Assembly (NCBI GenBank): GCA_027053135.1
Contig: JALUEA010000030.1
Location: forward strand, 1 to 5,225
Length of the DNA stretch: 5,225 bases
Origin: Candidatus Altimarinota bacterium
GTDB taxonomy: Bacteria > Patescibacteriota > Gracilibacteria > CAIRYL01
Reading direction: 5' to 3'
Part shown: in pieces, positions 1 to 5,225 of the stretch
Numbering within the stretch: the first letter of the stretch is position 1
How the letters are laid out: each line of letters opens with the position of its first letter
Program-made: the position numbers and the translations under genes
The notes under the pieces: model-generated
What the model was told of the DNA's origin: nothing
Seen by the model: the letters and a program-made list of their open reading frames with translations, nothing else
The model's database searches: none

Positions 1-582
1 TCCAAGTAATCCTAAAAATAATATCCAGAAAAATGGACTATTTCCTCCTGTATGTATTCCGTTTTGTATAGGATAAAAGTATTGTGTAATAAGAATTACT
101 CCAATAAAAGTAAAGATCTTTCCAGTAATCAGAGCATATGCATATTGTTGCATTTGTAGGGTATATTGAAGGACTACAGAAACTGTTCCACTCATTAAAA
201 TAAAAAAAGTCCCAATAGATGCTATTATAATTCCAAAGGGGATATTAGTGGAGAAATAAGCAGGAATAAAAAAACCAATTCCTATCGCAGAGAGCATAGA
301 AATAGTAGTTATAATAATACGCAATAGGCTTCCTGTCGCATAGAGTTTAGCCGTATCTATTTCTGTTTTAGACATTTCACGAAGCATAAGGGTATAAATC
401 CCCATATCTGAAATAGCTCCAAATAATGCTAAATATTCGTAAATTGTTCCATAGTCTCCAAATTCACTGGTAGAAAAATATCGAGATAAAATATTTACGG
501 TAGCTAACGCAATAATAGCAGTAACAACTTTTCCAATAATTTGAACAATGGTGTTCGTAAGGATTTTTTTTGCAATAGACAT
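1..582 (-). CDS. Polysaccharide flippase-like (Wzx/MOP superfamily) membrane protein, N-terminal part
   Basis: Reading the minus strand from the ATG at 582 gives 194 codons with no stop up to the window edge, so the C-terminal half or more is missing. The protein is strongly hydrophobic. Probable membrane segments lie near residues 11-32, 45-66, 85-108, 113-139, 149-170 and from 183 onward. The stretch FGDYG (41-45), followed by a hydrophobic helix, SDMGI (58-62) and LREMS (67-71), matches the N-terminal pattern of Wzx/RfbX polysaccharide biosynthesis proteins of the MOP exporter superfamily. These move lipid-linked sugars across the cytoplasmic membrane. Substrate and exact subfamily cannot be told from this fragment. 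The start lies 15 bp beyond the rny stop, with no Shine-Dalgarno motif, so co-transcription with rny is likely. MurJ or a MATE transporter are less likely alternatives, because the FGDYG/DMGI pattern fits Wzx better. Confidence 0.8.
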   Translation of the reverse strand, partial: MSIAKKILTNTIVQIIGKVVTAIIALATVNILSRYFSTSEFGDYGTIYEYLALFGAISDMGIYTLMLREMSKTEIDTAKLYATGSLLRIIITTISMLSAIGIGFFIPAYFSTNIPFGIIIASIGTFFILMSGTVSVVLQYTLQMQQYAYALITGKIFTFIGVILITQYFYPIQNGIHTGGNSPFFWILFLGLLG

Positions 583-597
583 GAAGTATTTCTTGTT

Positions 598-2160
598 TTA
601 TTTAGCAGTATTGGTGTATCGATTTTCTCGAATAAGTACAACTTTTACTTCCCCTGGAAACTGTACTTCTTTTTCTATTCGTCGTGAAATATCACGAGAA
701 AGTTGTTCTGCTTTTAGATCATTTATTTGTTTTGGATCAACAAATACCCATATTTCTCGTCCAGCAGACATTGCAAAACACTTGTTTACTCCTTTATATG
801 ATGTTGCAATTCCTTCCAGTTCAATCATTCGTTTTATAAATTTTTCTGAAGTTTCTCGTCTTGCACCCGGTCGTGATGCGGAAATAGCATCTGCAGCTTG
901 TACAATATATGCTTCTATCGATTGAAGTGGAATATCTTCATGATGTGCTTCTATAGCATGGACTAAGTCTTCTTTCAGTCCAAATTTACGAGCAATTTCT
1001 CCTGAAAGAAGGGCATGTTTTCCACCTATTTCATGAGAAAGTGTTTTTCCTAAATCGTGTAATAATGCAGCTTTTTTTGTTAATTCACTATCCGCACCAA
1101 TCATAATAGCAATTTGCTCTGCAATAAAGGCTGATTCTATAGAGTGTCGTAATACATTTTGTCCATACGATGTTCGAAAATGTAATCTTCCTAATATTTT
1201 TGCAATTTCTGGAGGTATACCAGAAACACCAGTTTCAAAAATAGCATCTTCTCCTAGTTTTTGAATCATTTTATCAACTTCTTTTGTTTTTTGTAATAAC
1301 ACTTCTTCAATACGAGCAGGAGTGATTCGACCATCTATAAGTAATTCTTTTAACACTTTTGATCCAACAAATCGTCGTAATGGGTCAAAAGAAGAAATGG
1401 TTACAATATTTGGAGTATCATCAATGATAATTCCAACTCCGAGTGTTCGTTCTAATGCACTAATATTTCGTCCTTCTCTTCCAATAATTCGTCCTTTCAT
1501 ATCATCATTTTCCAATTTGATTTCTGTTGTGGTAGATTCTACTGTTACATCAGATGCAAGACGTTGGATACTGTGAACAATAATATTTCGAGCTTCTTCA
1601 TTAACAGTTATTGCTAATTGCTCTTTCATTCTGTGCATTTTTCGCACTAAATCTTGTTGTGATTGTTCTTCAATTTTTTCAAGTAAAACTTTTTTTGCTT
1701 CTTTTTCAGAAAGACCAGCAATAGATTCAAGTTTGGTTACTTCTTCTTCTATTACTTGTTGAAGTTTTTCTTTTTGTTCGATAACTTCATTTTCTAAAGC
1801 ATCAATGCGTGCTTTTTGTGTTGATATATCTTCTACTTTTAAATCTAAAGATTTTTCTCTTTCTTCAAGTCGTGCAAATTCTTTTTCAAGTTGTCTGTCT
1901 TTTTTGTCTATTTCATTTTGTGCAGAAGTAATAATTTGTTGTGCTTTTTTTTCTGCTTCCATTTCTTTTTTATCTGATTCTTTTTCTATTTGTATAAGTC
2001 GTTTTTCTGCACGAGCAATTTCTCGTTCTCGTTCGAGCATTGTATTGGTAAGTTCAAGATCTTTTTGTTTTATTGCTCGTTTTTTTGCATAGTAAAATCC
2101 TATAAATGTTCCTAAAACGAGTGTTGATAGACTGGCTATCAAAAGAATGATATTTGTCAT
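598..2160 (-). CDS. rny: Ribonuclease Y, membrane-anchored endoribonuclease
   Basis: RNase Y starts bulk mRNA decay by endonucleolytic cleavage while anchored to the inner face of the membrane. The 520-residue protein has the complete family architecture and the same length as the Bacillus subtilis enzyme. There is one N-terminal membrane helix (about 4-23), then a long Lys/Glu-rich coiled coil (about 28-200). A KH RNA-binding domain follows, with the GXXG loop GREG at 227-230. The HD phosphohydrolase domain includes H339, the metal-binding pair H368-D369 in LLHDLGK, the HH at 406-407 and D424. The C-terminal region (about 440-520) ends in the family-typical VVLIREN stretch. No catalytic residue appears to be lost. 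The ATG at 2160 is chosen because it places the membrane helix directly at the N terminus; there is no Shine-Dalgarno sequence. The gene sits 124 bp downstream of prs behind its own likely promoter and leader hairpin, and 15 bp upstream of a flippase-like gene. Confidence 0.97.
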   Translation of the reverse strand: MTNIILLIASLSTLVLGTFIGFYYAKKRAIKQKDLELTNTMLEREREIARAEKRLIQIEKESDKKEMEAEKKAQQIITSAQNEIDKKDRQLEKEFARLEEREKSLDLKVEDISTQKARIDALENEVIEQKEKLQQVIEEEVTKLESIAGLSEKEAKKVLLEKIEEQSQQDLVRKMHRMKEQLAITVNEEARNIIVHSIQRLASDVTVESTTTEIKLENDDMKGRIIGREGRNISALERTLGVGIIIDDTPNIVTISSFDPLRRFVGSKVLKELLIDGRITPARIEEVLLQKTKEVDKMIQKLGEDAIFETGVSGIPPEIAKILGRLHFRTSYGQNVLRHSIESAFIAEQIAIMIGADSELTKKAALLHDLGKTLSHEIGGKHALLSGEIARKFGLKEDLVHAIEAHHEDIPLQSIEAYIVQAADAISASRPGARRETSEKFIKRMIELEGIATSYKGVNKCFAMSAGREIWVFVDPKQINDLKAEQLSRDISRRIEKEVQFPGEVKVVLIRENRYTNTAK

Positions 2161-2184
2161 TTATACTTTTTATAATATTGTTAT
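2161..2184 (-). other. rny translation start region lacking a Shine-Dalgarno motif
   Basis: The bases just upstream of the rny ATG, read on the minus strand, are A/U only around AUUAUAAAAAGUAUAA. They contain no GGAGG-like element in the usual window. Initiation probably depends on an unstructured A/U-rich leader rather than on pairing with 16S rRNA. The same holds for the other three genes in the window. Confidence 0.5.
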
Positions 2185-2187
2185 ATA

Positions 2188-2218
2188 CCCATAACATGGA
2201 AACGAATAGAGTTATGGG
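2188..2218 (-). promoter_or_regulatory. Hairpin in predicted rny 5' leader
   Basis: A perfect 8-bp inverted repeat, CCCATAAC at 2188-2195 and GTTATGGG at 2211-2218, encloses a 15-base loop. On the rny strand the stem ends 27 bases before the ATG and lies downstream of a plausible extended -10 element (2231-2239), so it would be in the 5' untranslated region. No T-run follows it on the minus strand, so it does not look like an intrinsic terminator for prs. It could be an mRNA-stability or autoregulatory element, or a protein-binding site on the DNA; which one cannot be told from the sequence. Confidence 0.5.
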
Positions 2219-2230
2219 AAATGCGTTTTT

Positions 2231-2260
2231 ATTGTAGCAAATTATAAAAAATTATTCTAA
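2231..2260 (-). promoter_or_regulatory. Candidate extended -10 promoter for rny
   Basis: On the minus strand, TGC followed by TACAAT (2239-2231) matches an extended -10 element (TGn plus a TATAAT-like hexamer). An 18-bp spacer reaches only a weak -35-like TTAGAA (2260-2255), which is tolerable with an extended -10. Transcription would start near 2224, giving a leader of about 64 bases that contains the 2188-2218 hairpin. The strand between this site and the prs stop (2240-2284) is almost pure A/T with no convincing terminator, so some readthrough from prs is also possible. Confidence 0.45.
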
Positions 2261-2284
2261 TATATTCTTTTTTTGTTTTTTTCT

Positions 2285-3238
2285 TTAAAACAACTCGGAT
2301 ACTGATTTTTGGTCAAGTGTATTTCGAATAATATTTGCCAGTAATGTACTTGCTGAGAGAATAACCGCATTATTTACTTCTTTTTTTAAAGGGATTGAAT
2401 CGGAAATAACAATTTCTTTAAAGTGTGCATTATTTAATCGTTCTACAGCTGGTCCAGAAAAAATGGCATGAGTTGCACAAAGGTATACATCTTTATTTGC
2501 GCCGTATTTTTGTAATGCATCTTTTGCTGCACATATTGTTCCAGCAGTATCTATCATATCATCAACAAAGATACAGGTTTTTCCTTTTATATCTCCTACT
2601 ACTTCACTAATTTCTGCATGATTATGTTTTGGTCTTGATTTATGCATTATTGCTAAATTGACTCCAAGTTTATCTGCAAATGATTTTGCAAATTTTGCAC
2701 CTCCTGCATCAGGAGATACTACAATAAAATCTTGAATATTGTGTGTTTGTTGAATATTTTTAAAATACTCAACAAACATGTTTTGTGTATTAACATTATC
2801 AACTGGTACATCAAAAAATCCTTGTGTTTGATCAGAATGAAGGTGAAGGGTAATCATATGAGTCATCCCTGATTTCACCAACAAATCTGCCATAAGTTTT
2901 GCAGAAATTCCTTCTCTGGCTACATGAATTTTATCTTGTCGAGAATACCCAAAATGAGGAAGAACTATTGTTATGCTTTTTGCAAAACTTTGTCTTGCTG
3001 CGTCACAGAGTAAGAAAAGTTGCATGAAATCCTCATTAATTGTTCCTGGGCGAATAGTATGAAATAAAAACACATCTCTTCCTCGAAGTGATTCATTATA
3101 TTTTACATAAAATTCTCCACACGAAAACTTTTTAACAGTAAGTTGTGACAAGGGAACTTGTAATTTTTCAACTGTTTTTTCTGCAAAATGCATTCCAGCT
3201 TCTGAACTAAAAAATCGTGAATTTGTAATAGTTTCCAT
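2285..3238 (-). CDS. prs: Ribose-phosphate pyrophosphokinase (PRPP synthetase)
   Basis: The enzyme transfers pyrophosphate from ATP to ribose 5-phosphate, making PRPP for nucleotide, histidine, tryptophan and NAD synthesis in the cytoplasm. At 317 residues it is full length for class I enzymes. It covers the N-terminal RGRDVFLF region (52-59), the FGYSRQDK ATP-binding motif (96-103), the HLHSDQTQGFFD segment (132-143) and the SPDAGG motif (175-180). It also has the catalytic flexible loop with K200 and R202, the PRPP-binding loop VDDMIDTAGT (225-234), and the family C-terminal ending SVSELF. Two deviations stand out. The usual DLH before the Mg-binding His is HLH here (H132, H134), and the usual FSDGE is FSCGE (38-42). 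The other catalytic positions are kept, so I expect an active enzyme, but altered metal handling is possible. The gene begins 37 bp after hisS and is probably co-transcribed with it. The ATG at 3238 has no Shine-Dalgarno. Confidence 0.95.
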   Translation of the reverse strand: METITNSRFFSSEAGMHFAEKTVEKLQVPLSQLTVKKFSCGEFYVKYNESLRGRDVFLFHTIRPGTINEDFMQLFLLCDAARQSFAKSITIVLPHFGYSRQDKIHVAREGISAKLMADLLVKSGMTHMITLHLHSDQTQGFFDVPVDNVNTQNMFVEYFKNIQQTHNIQDFIVVSPDAGGAKFAKSFADKLGVNLAIMHKSRPKHNHAEISEVVGDIKGKTCIFVDDMIDTAGTICAAKDALQKYGANKDVYLCATHAIFSGPAVERLNNAHFKEIVISDSIPLKKEVNNAVILSASTLLANIIRNTLDQKSVSELF

Positions 3239-3275
3239 GAAGAGTATATATTATGAAATAAAAAATAGAGGGATA

Positions 3276-4637
3276 TTATTCACCAAGAGCGTATGTGTCT
3301 GGAGAGTCATTAAGTTTTTCTATTACTGCTTGTTCTATATTATCTAAAGAAAGAATTTCTTGTTTTCCAAGATGCATATCTCGTAAGATTGCTTTATTTT
3401 CTCGTACTTCAACTTCGCCTAAAATAATTGCCCATCGAGCTCCAGATTTATCTGCCATTTTCAGTTGTGCTTTCATAGAGCTTTTCCCCATACCACCAAT
3501 TGCATGGTATCCTAAATCTCGCAGATTTGTAGTAATTTTTAATGCTTTTTTCTTTCCTTCTTCTCCTAGTTGTGCAACAAAAAAGTGTACTTTATCTTTT
3601 GCTGGAACTGTAATTTTTGCATCTTTCATATGTTGGACAATTCGTTCTACTCCCATTGCAAACCCAACTGCTGGAGTATGTTGTCCTCCTAATAATTCTG
3701 CGAGTCCATCATATCGACCTCCACCACCAATAGCGTTTTGTGCTCCTTGTGATTTATCCCAAATTTCAAAGACGGTATCGCAGTAGTAATCAAGTCCTCG
3801 CACAAGTCCTTCATTTTCATAAAATGGGACTTCTAATTCTCGTAAATATTCTTTAACTGTTTCGTAGTATTGTTTACTCTCTTCACTTAAAAAATCCTTT
3901 AATTTTGGTGCCATAGATACAAGAATTTGATCATCTTCATCTTTTGAGTCAAGAATACGAAGAGGATTTGTTTCGAGTCGTGCTTGAGAATCTTCTGATA
4001 AATGTTGTTTTTTATCAAAGAAAAAGTCTCGTAACGCTTCTATATATTCTGCTCTATTTTCTGCAGATCCAAGCGAATTAATTTGAATATCAACTCTATC
4101 GGCAATATGCAAATCTTCTAATATTTTATAGGCCATATGGATCATTTGAGCATCTACAGACGGATCTTTAATTCCGAGTACTTCAAAATCTACTTGATGA
4201 AATTGTCGGAAACGCCCTTTTTGTGGTCGATCATATCGGAATTGTGGTTCTATAGAATATAATTGTACTGGTTGTGGGAGAGTATGCATACCATGTTCGA
4301 TATATGCTCGCATAATTCCTGCAGTTGCTTCTGGTTTTAGTGTCATTAACTTTCCTGAACGACTGGTCATTGTAAACATTTCTTTTCGTACAACATCAGA
4401 ACTTTCTCCTAATGATCTTGAAAATACTCCTGTTTCTTCCATTATTGGAGTTGTTATCCGTTTAAATCCTGATTGTCGCCCTCGGTGTCGAGCAGCTTTT
4501 TTAATCATTGTATAGTAATCTTGAAATTCTGGAAGTAAGTCCTGAAATCCTCGAAGTGTTTGAAATTTTTTTGGTTGGGGAGTTGAATTTTCTGTTTCTG
4601 ATACATTTGGAGTTGTTGTATTATTCAATTCAGTCAT
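3276..4637 (-). CDS. hisS: Histidyl-tRNA synthetase (class II)
   Basis: The enzyme charges tRNA-His with histidine using ATP. The 453-residue protein shows the class II core: LRGFQDLLPE (28-37), the motif 1 region (about 50-70), and PEATAGIMRAY (102-112). Motif 2 is FRYDRPQKGRFRQFHQ (133-148), with R134 and R142 positioned for ATP and histidine activation. NSLGS (187-191) and LETNPLRILDSK (221-232) are also family-typical. The histidine-specific motif LVRGLDYY (278-285) carries the catalytic Arg280; GGGGRYDGL (304-312) and motif 3 AVGFAMGVERI (323-333) follow. The C-terminal anticodon-binding domain spans about 348-440. The first 22 residues are a Thr/Asn/Pro/Ser-rich extension before the usual start of the fold. 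No other Met occurs until residue 43, inside the fold, so the ATG at 4637 is the only sensible ATG start. The gene is first in the minus-strand cluster and diverges from rnpB. I see no T-box in the short upstream region. Confidence 0.97.
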   Translation of the reverse strand: MTELNNTTTPNVSETENSTPQPKKFQTLRGFQDLLPEFQDYYTMIKKAARHRGRQSGFKRITTPIMEETGVFSRSLGESSDVVRKEMFTMTSRSGKLMTLKPEATAGIMRAYIEHGMHTLPQPVQLYSIEPQFRYDRPQKGRFRQFHQVDFEVLGIKDPSVDAQMIHMAYKILEDLHIADRVDIQINSLGSAENRAEYIEALRDFFFDKKQHLSEDSQARLETNPLRILDSKDEDDQILVSMAPKLKDFLSEESKQYYETVKEYLRELEVPFYENEGLVRGLDYYCDTVFEIWDKSQGAQNAIGGGGRYDGLAELLGGQHTPAVGFAMGVERIVQHMKDAKITVPAKDKVHFFVAQLGEEGKKKALKITTNLRDLGYHAIGGMGKSSMKAQLKMADKSGARWAIILGEVEVRENKAILRDMHLGKQEILSLDNIEQAVIEKLNDSPDTYALGE

Positions 4638-4647
4638 TGGTATATTT

Positions 4648-4693
4648 ATTATAAAACTGTGTTTATTGTCCCTTAAAAAGCAATATCTTGCAA
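4648..4693 (-). promoter_or_regulatory. Candidate hisS promoter(s)
   Basis: Two alternatives exist on the minus strand. The first is TTGCAA (4693-4688) with a 17-bp spacer to GACAAT (4670-4665), giving a leader of roughly 20 bases. The second is a perfect TATAAT at 4653-4648 with no good -35 element, which would start transcription only a few bases from the ATG and make a nearly leaderless mRNA. The absence of any Shine-Dalgarno sequence is compatible with either. The choice needs 5'-end mapping. Confidence 0.4.
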
Positions 4694-4748
4694 GTTATTT
4701 TAATAATTCTTTGTTTTTTTTACCATAGAAATTTATGGAAGAGTATTA

Positions 4749-4779
4749 TTGCTATACATAAGAAAATTTTTGGTATAGT
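4749..4779 (+). promoter_or_regulatory. Candidate rnpB promoter (extended -10)
   Basis: TTGCTA (4749-4754) is a -35-like hexamer. TGG plus TATAGT (4771-4779) forms an extended -10 element after a 19-bp spacer. Transcription would start near 4786, exactly where the 5' strand of helix P1 of the RNase P RNA begins. A T-rich tract at 4711-4721 upstream could act like an UP element. The position is well supported by the RNA end; the -35 assignment is weaker. Confidence 0.55.
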
Positions 4780-4785
4780 ATATCA

Positions 4786-5147
4786 ATGAAGTATGGTGAG
4801 AGAAGTATTTGTATGTATACAAAAGGAACGTCCGAGCTGATAGATACCAGTATTGCCTTCTAACGGAAGGGGCTTTGAAAAAAGTACGGAAAGTGCCACA
4901 GAGACGCAGTAATCTTTGGTATTGTATATATCAAAGAGGATATGAAACGTTTTGCAATTGCAAAATTCTCATTAGTAATAATGATGAACGGTAAACCCCA
5001 ATATTTCAGCAAGGTGAGATGGTGTATTTTAATTTTTCATGGTACTATTGATTTTAAAATCGCTCACTGCTTGATTTTATATGTGAATATAAAACGAGAT
5101 AGATTCTTCTCTGAAAAACAGAACTCGGCGTATGATCCATACTTCAT
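4786..5147 (+). ncRNA. rnpB: RNase P RNA, type-A-like (catalytic subunit)
   Basis: This RNA cleaves 5' leaders from pre-tRNAs with the RnpA protein. Conserved blocks occur in order: GGAACGTCCGAGCT (4825-4838), AAAGTGCCACAGAGA (4890-4904), AACGGTAAACCCC (4987-4999) and ACAGAACTCGGCGTAT (5118-5133). Helices can be drawn by eye. P1 is 11 bp (4786-4796/5137-5147) and P2 is 7 bp (4799-4805/5106-5112). P3 is a minimal hairpin (4808-4814/4817-4823). P4 is 4828-4836/5124-5131 with the bulged U at 4831. P9 is 4856-4860/4866-4870 and P12 is 4913-4922/4928-4937. P13 is 4950-4955/4960-4965, and P14 is 4970-4974/4979-4983 with a GTAA loop. P15 is 5008-5018/5063-5071 with a 2-base bulge, and P16 is 5026-5032/5054-5060. 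P18 is 5075-5082/5087-5094 with a GTGA loop. GGT at 5021-5023, between P15 and P16, fits the tRNA CCA-binding motif. Ends are set by P1. Oddities are the short P3, the short-loop P13 and a swapped pair in P4. Confidence 0.95.
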
Positions 5148-5180
5148 ATTTTTATATTGCATGATGTTTTTGAGATATAT

Positions 5181-5214
5181 AAAATGAAAATGAATTTCAA
5201 TTTTATTTTTTTTT
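5181..5214 (+). terminator. AT-rich intrinsic terminator after rnpB
   Basis: AAAAT (5181-5185) pairs with ATTTT (5200-5204). GAAA (5186-5189) pairs with TTTC (5195-5198), with A5199 bulged and a 5-base loop ATGAA. A run of nine T follows (5206-5214). The stem is weak in GC, but its position about 34 bases past the mature RNase P RNA 3' end and the long T-run make termination of rnpB the likely role. Confidence 0.55.
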
Positions 5215-5225
5215 ATATACAATTG

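Noticed and set aside
548..925. Plus-strand open reading frame of 125 codons
   Set aside because: It is antisense to the 3' end of rny and the start of the flippase gene, its translation is unlike any family I know, and the minus-strand genes explain the codon pattern.
1680..2100. Dense T-runs on the plus strand as a repeat or slippery tract
   Set aside because: They reflect Lys- and Glu-rich codons of the RNase Y coiled coil read from the opposite strand.
3295..3786. Plus-strand open reading frame of 163 codons
   Set aside because: Antisense shadow of hisS, whose motifs fully account for the region. The Ser/Pro/Cys-rich translation is typical of a reverse-strand artefact.
598..4637. Alternative genetic code (UGA as Gly or Trp), as in some reduced bacteria
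   Set aside because: No in-frame TGA occurs in about 1,290 complete-gene codons, Trp codons checked are TGG, and conserved Gly positions use GGN.
4723..4738. Inverted repeat CCATA/TATGG as a terminator
   Set aside because: The T-run lies on the wrong side: it precedes the stem on the plus strand and becomes an A-run after it on the minus strand. Nothing upstream on either strand needs terminating here.
4638..4785. tRNA-His-sensing T-box riboswitch upstream of hisS
   Set aside because: The region is too short, and I find no T-box-like conserved block or terminator/antiterminator pair on the minus strand.
4809..5187. Two overlapping plus-strand open reading frames (61 and 81 codons)
   Set aside because: They lie within rnpB, where the conserved blocks and helices show a structural RNA rather than a coding sequence.

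Overview
This is an AT-rich bacterial chromosomal segment with compact housekeeping gene content. It holds four protein genes on the minus strand and one structural RNA gene on the plus strand. The stop codons of the three complete genes are all TAA. No in-frame TGA interrupts any coding region and the four visible Trp codons I checked are TGG, so the standard bacterial code applies. That argues against the UGA-recoding Gracilibacteria/Absconditabacteria and against Mollicutes. Low GC, tight spacing, starts without Shine-Dalgarno motifs and a compact, slightly aberrant type-A-like RNase P RNA together suggest a candidate-phyla-radiation (Patescibacteria) type organism. That placement is an inference of modest confidence. 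Bacilli are unlikely because they usually carry type B RNase P RNA.

Layout, read right to left along the minus strand: hisS (histidyl-tRNA synthetase, 4637-3276), then after 37 bp prs (ribose-phosphate pyrophosphokinase, 3238-2285), then a 124-bp gap with a probable promoter and a leader hairpin, then rny (RNase Y, 2160-598), then after 15 bp the first 194 codons of a MOP-superfamily polysaccharide flippase-like membrane protein that runs off the left edge (582-1). Divergent from hisS, across a 148-bp intergenic region with candidate promoters for both directions, lies rnpB (about 4786-5147), the catalytic RNA of RNase P. It is followed by an AT-rich intrinsic terminator (5181-5214). Nothing is annotated after that.

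Functionally the segment is weighted to RNA metabolism: tRNA charging (hisS), tRNA 5' maturation (rnpB), mRNA decay (rny), and PRPP supply (prs). The flippase gene may share rny's transcript but belongs to cell-envelope biology. I see no mobile elements, CRISPR, toxin-antitoxin or defence genes. The points most worth a second look are the C-G replacement of an otherwise strongly conserved A-U pair in helix P4 of the RNase P RNA, its reduced P3 and P13 elements, an Asp-to-His change in the catalytic DLH motif of the PRPP synthetase, and the hairpin in the predicted rny leader.
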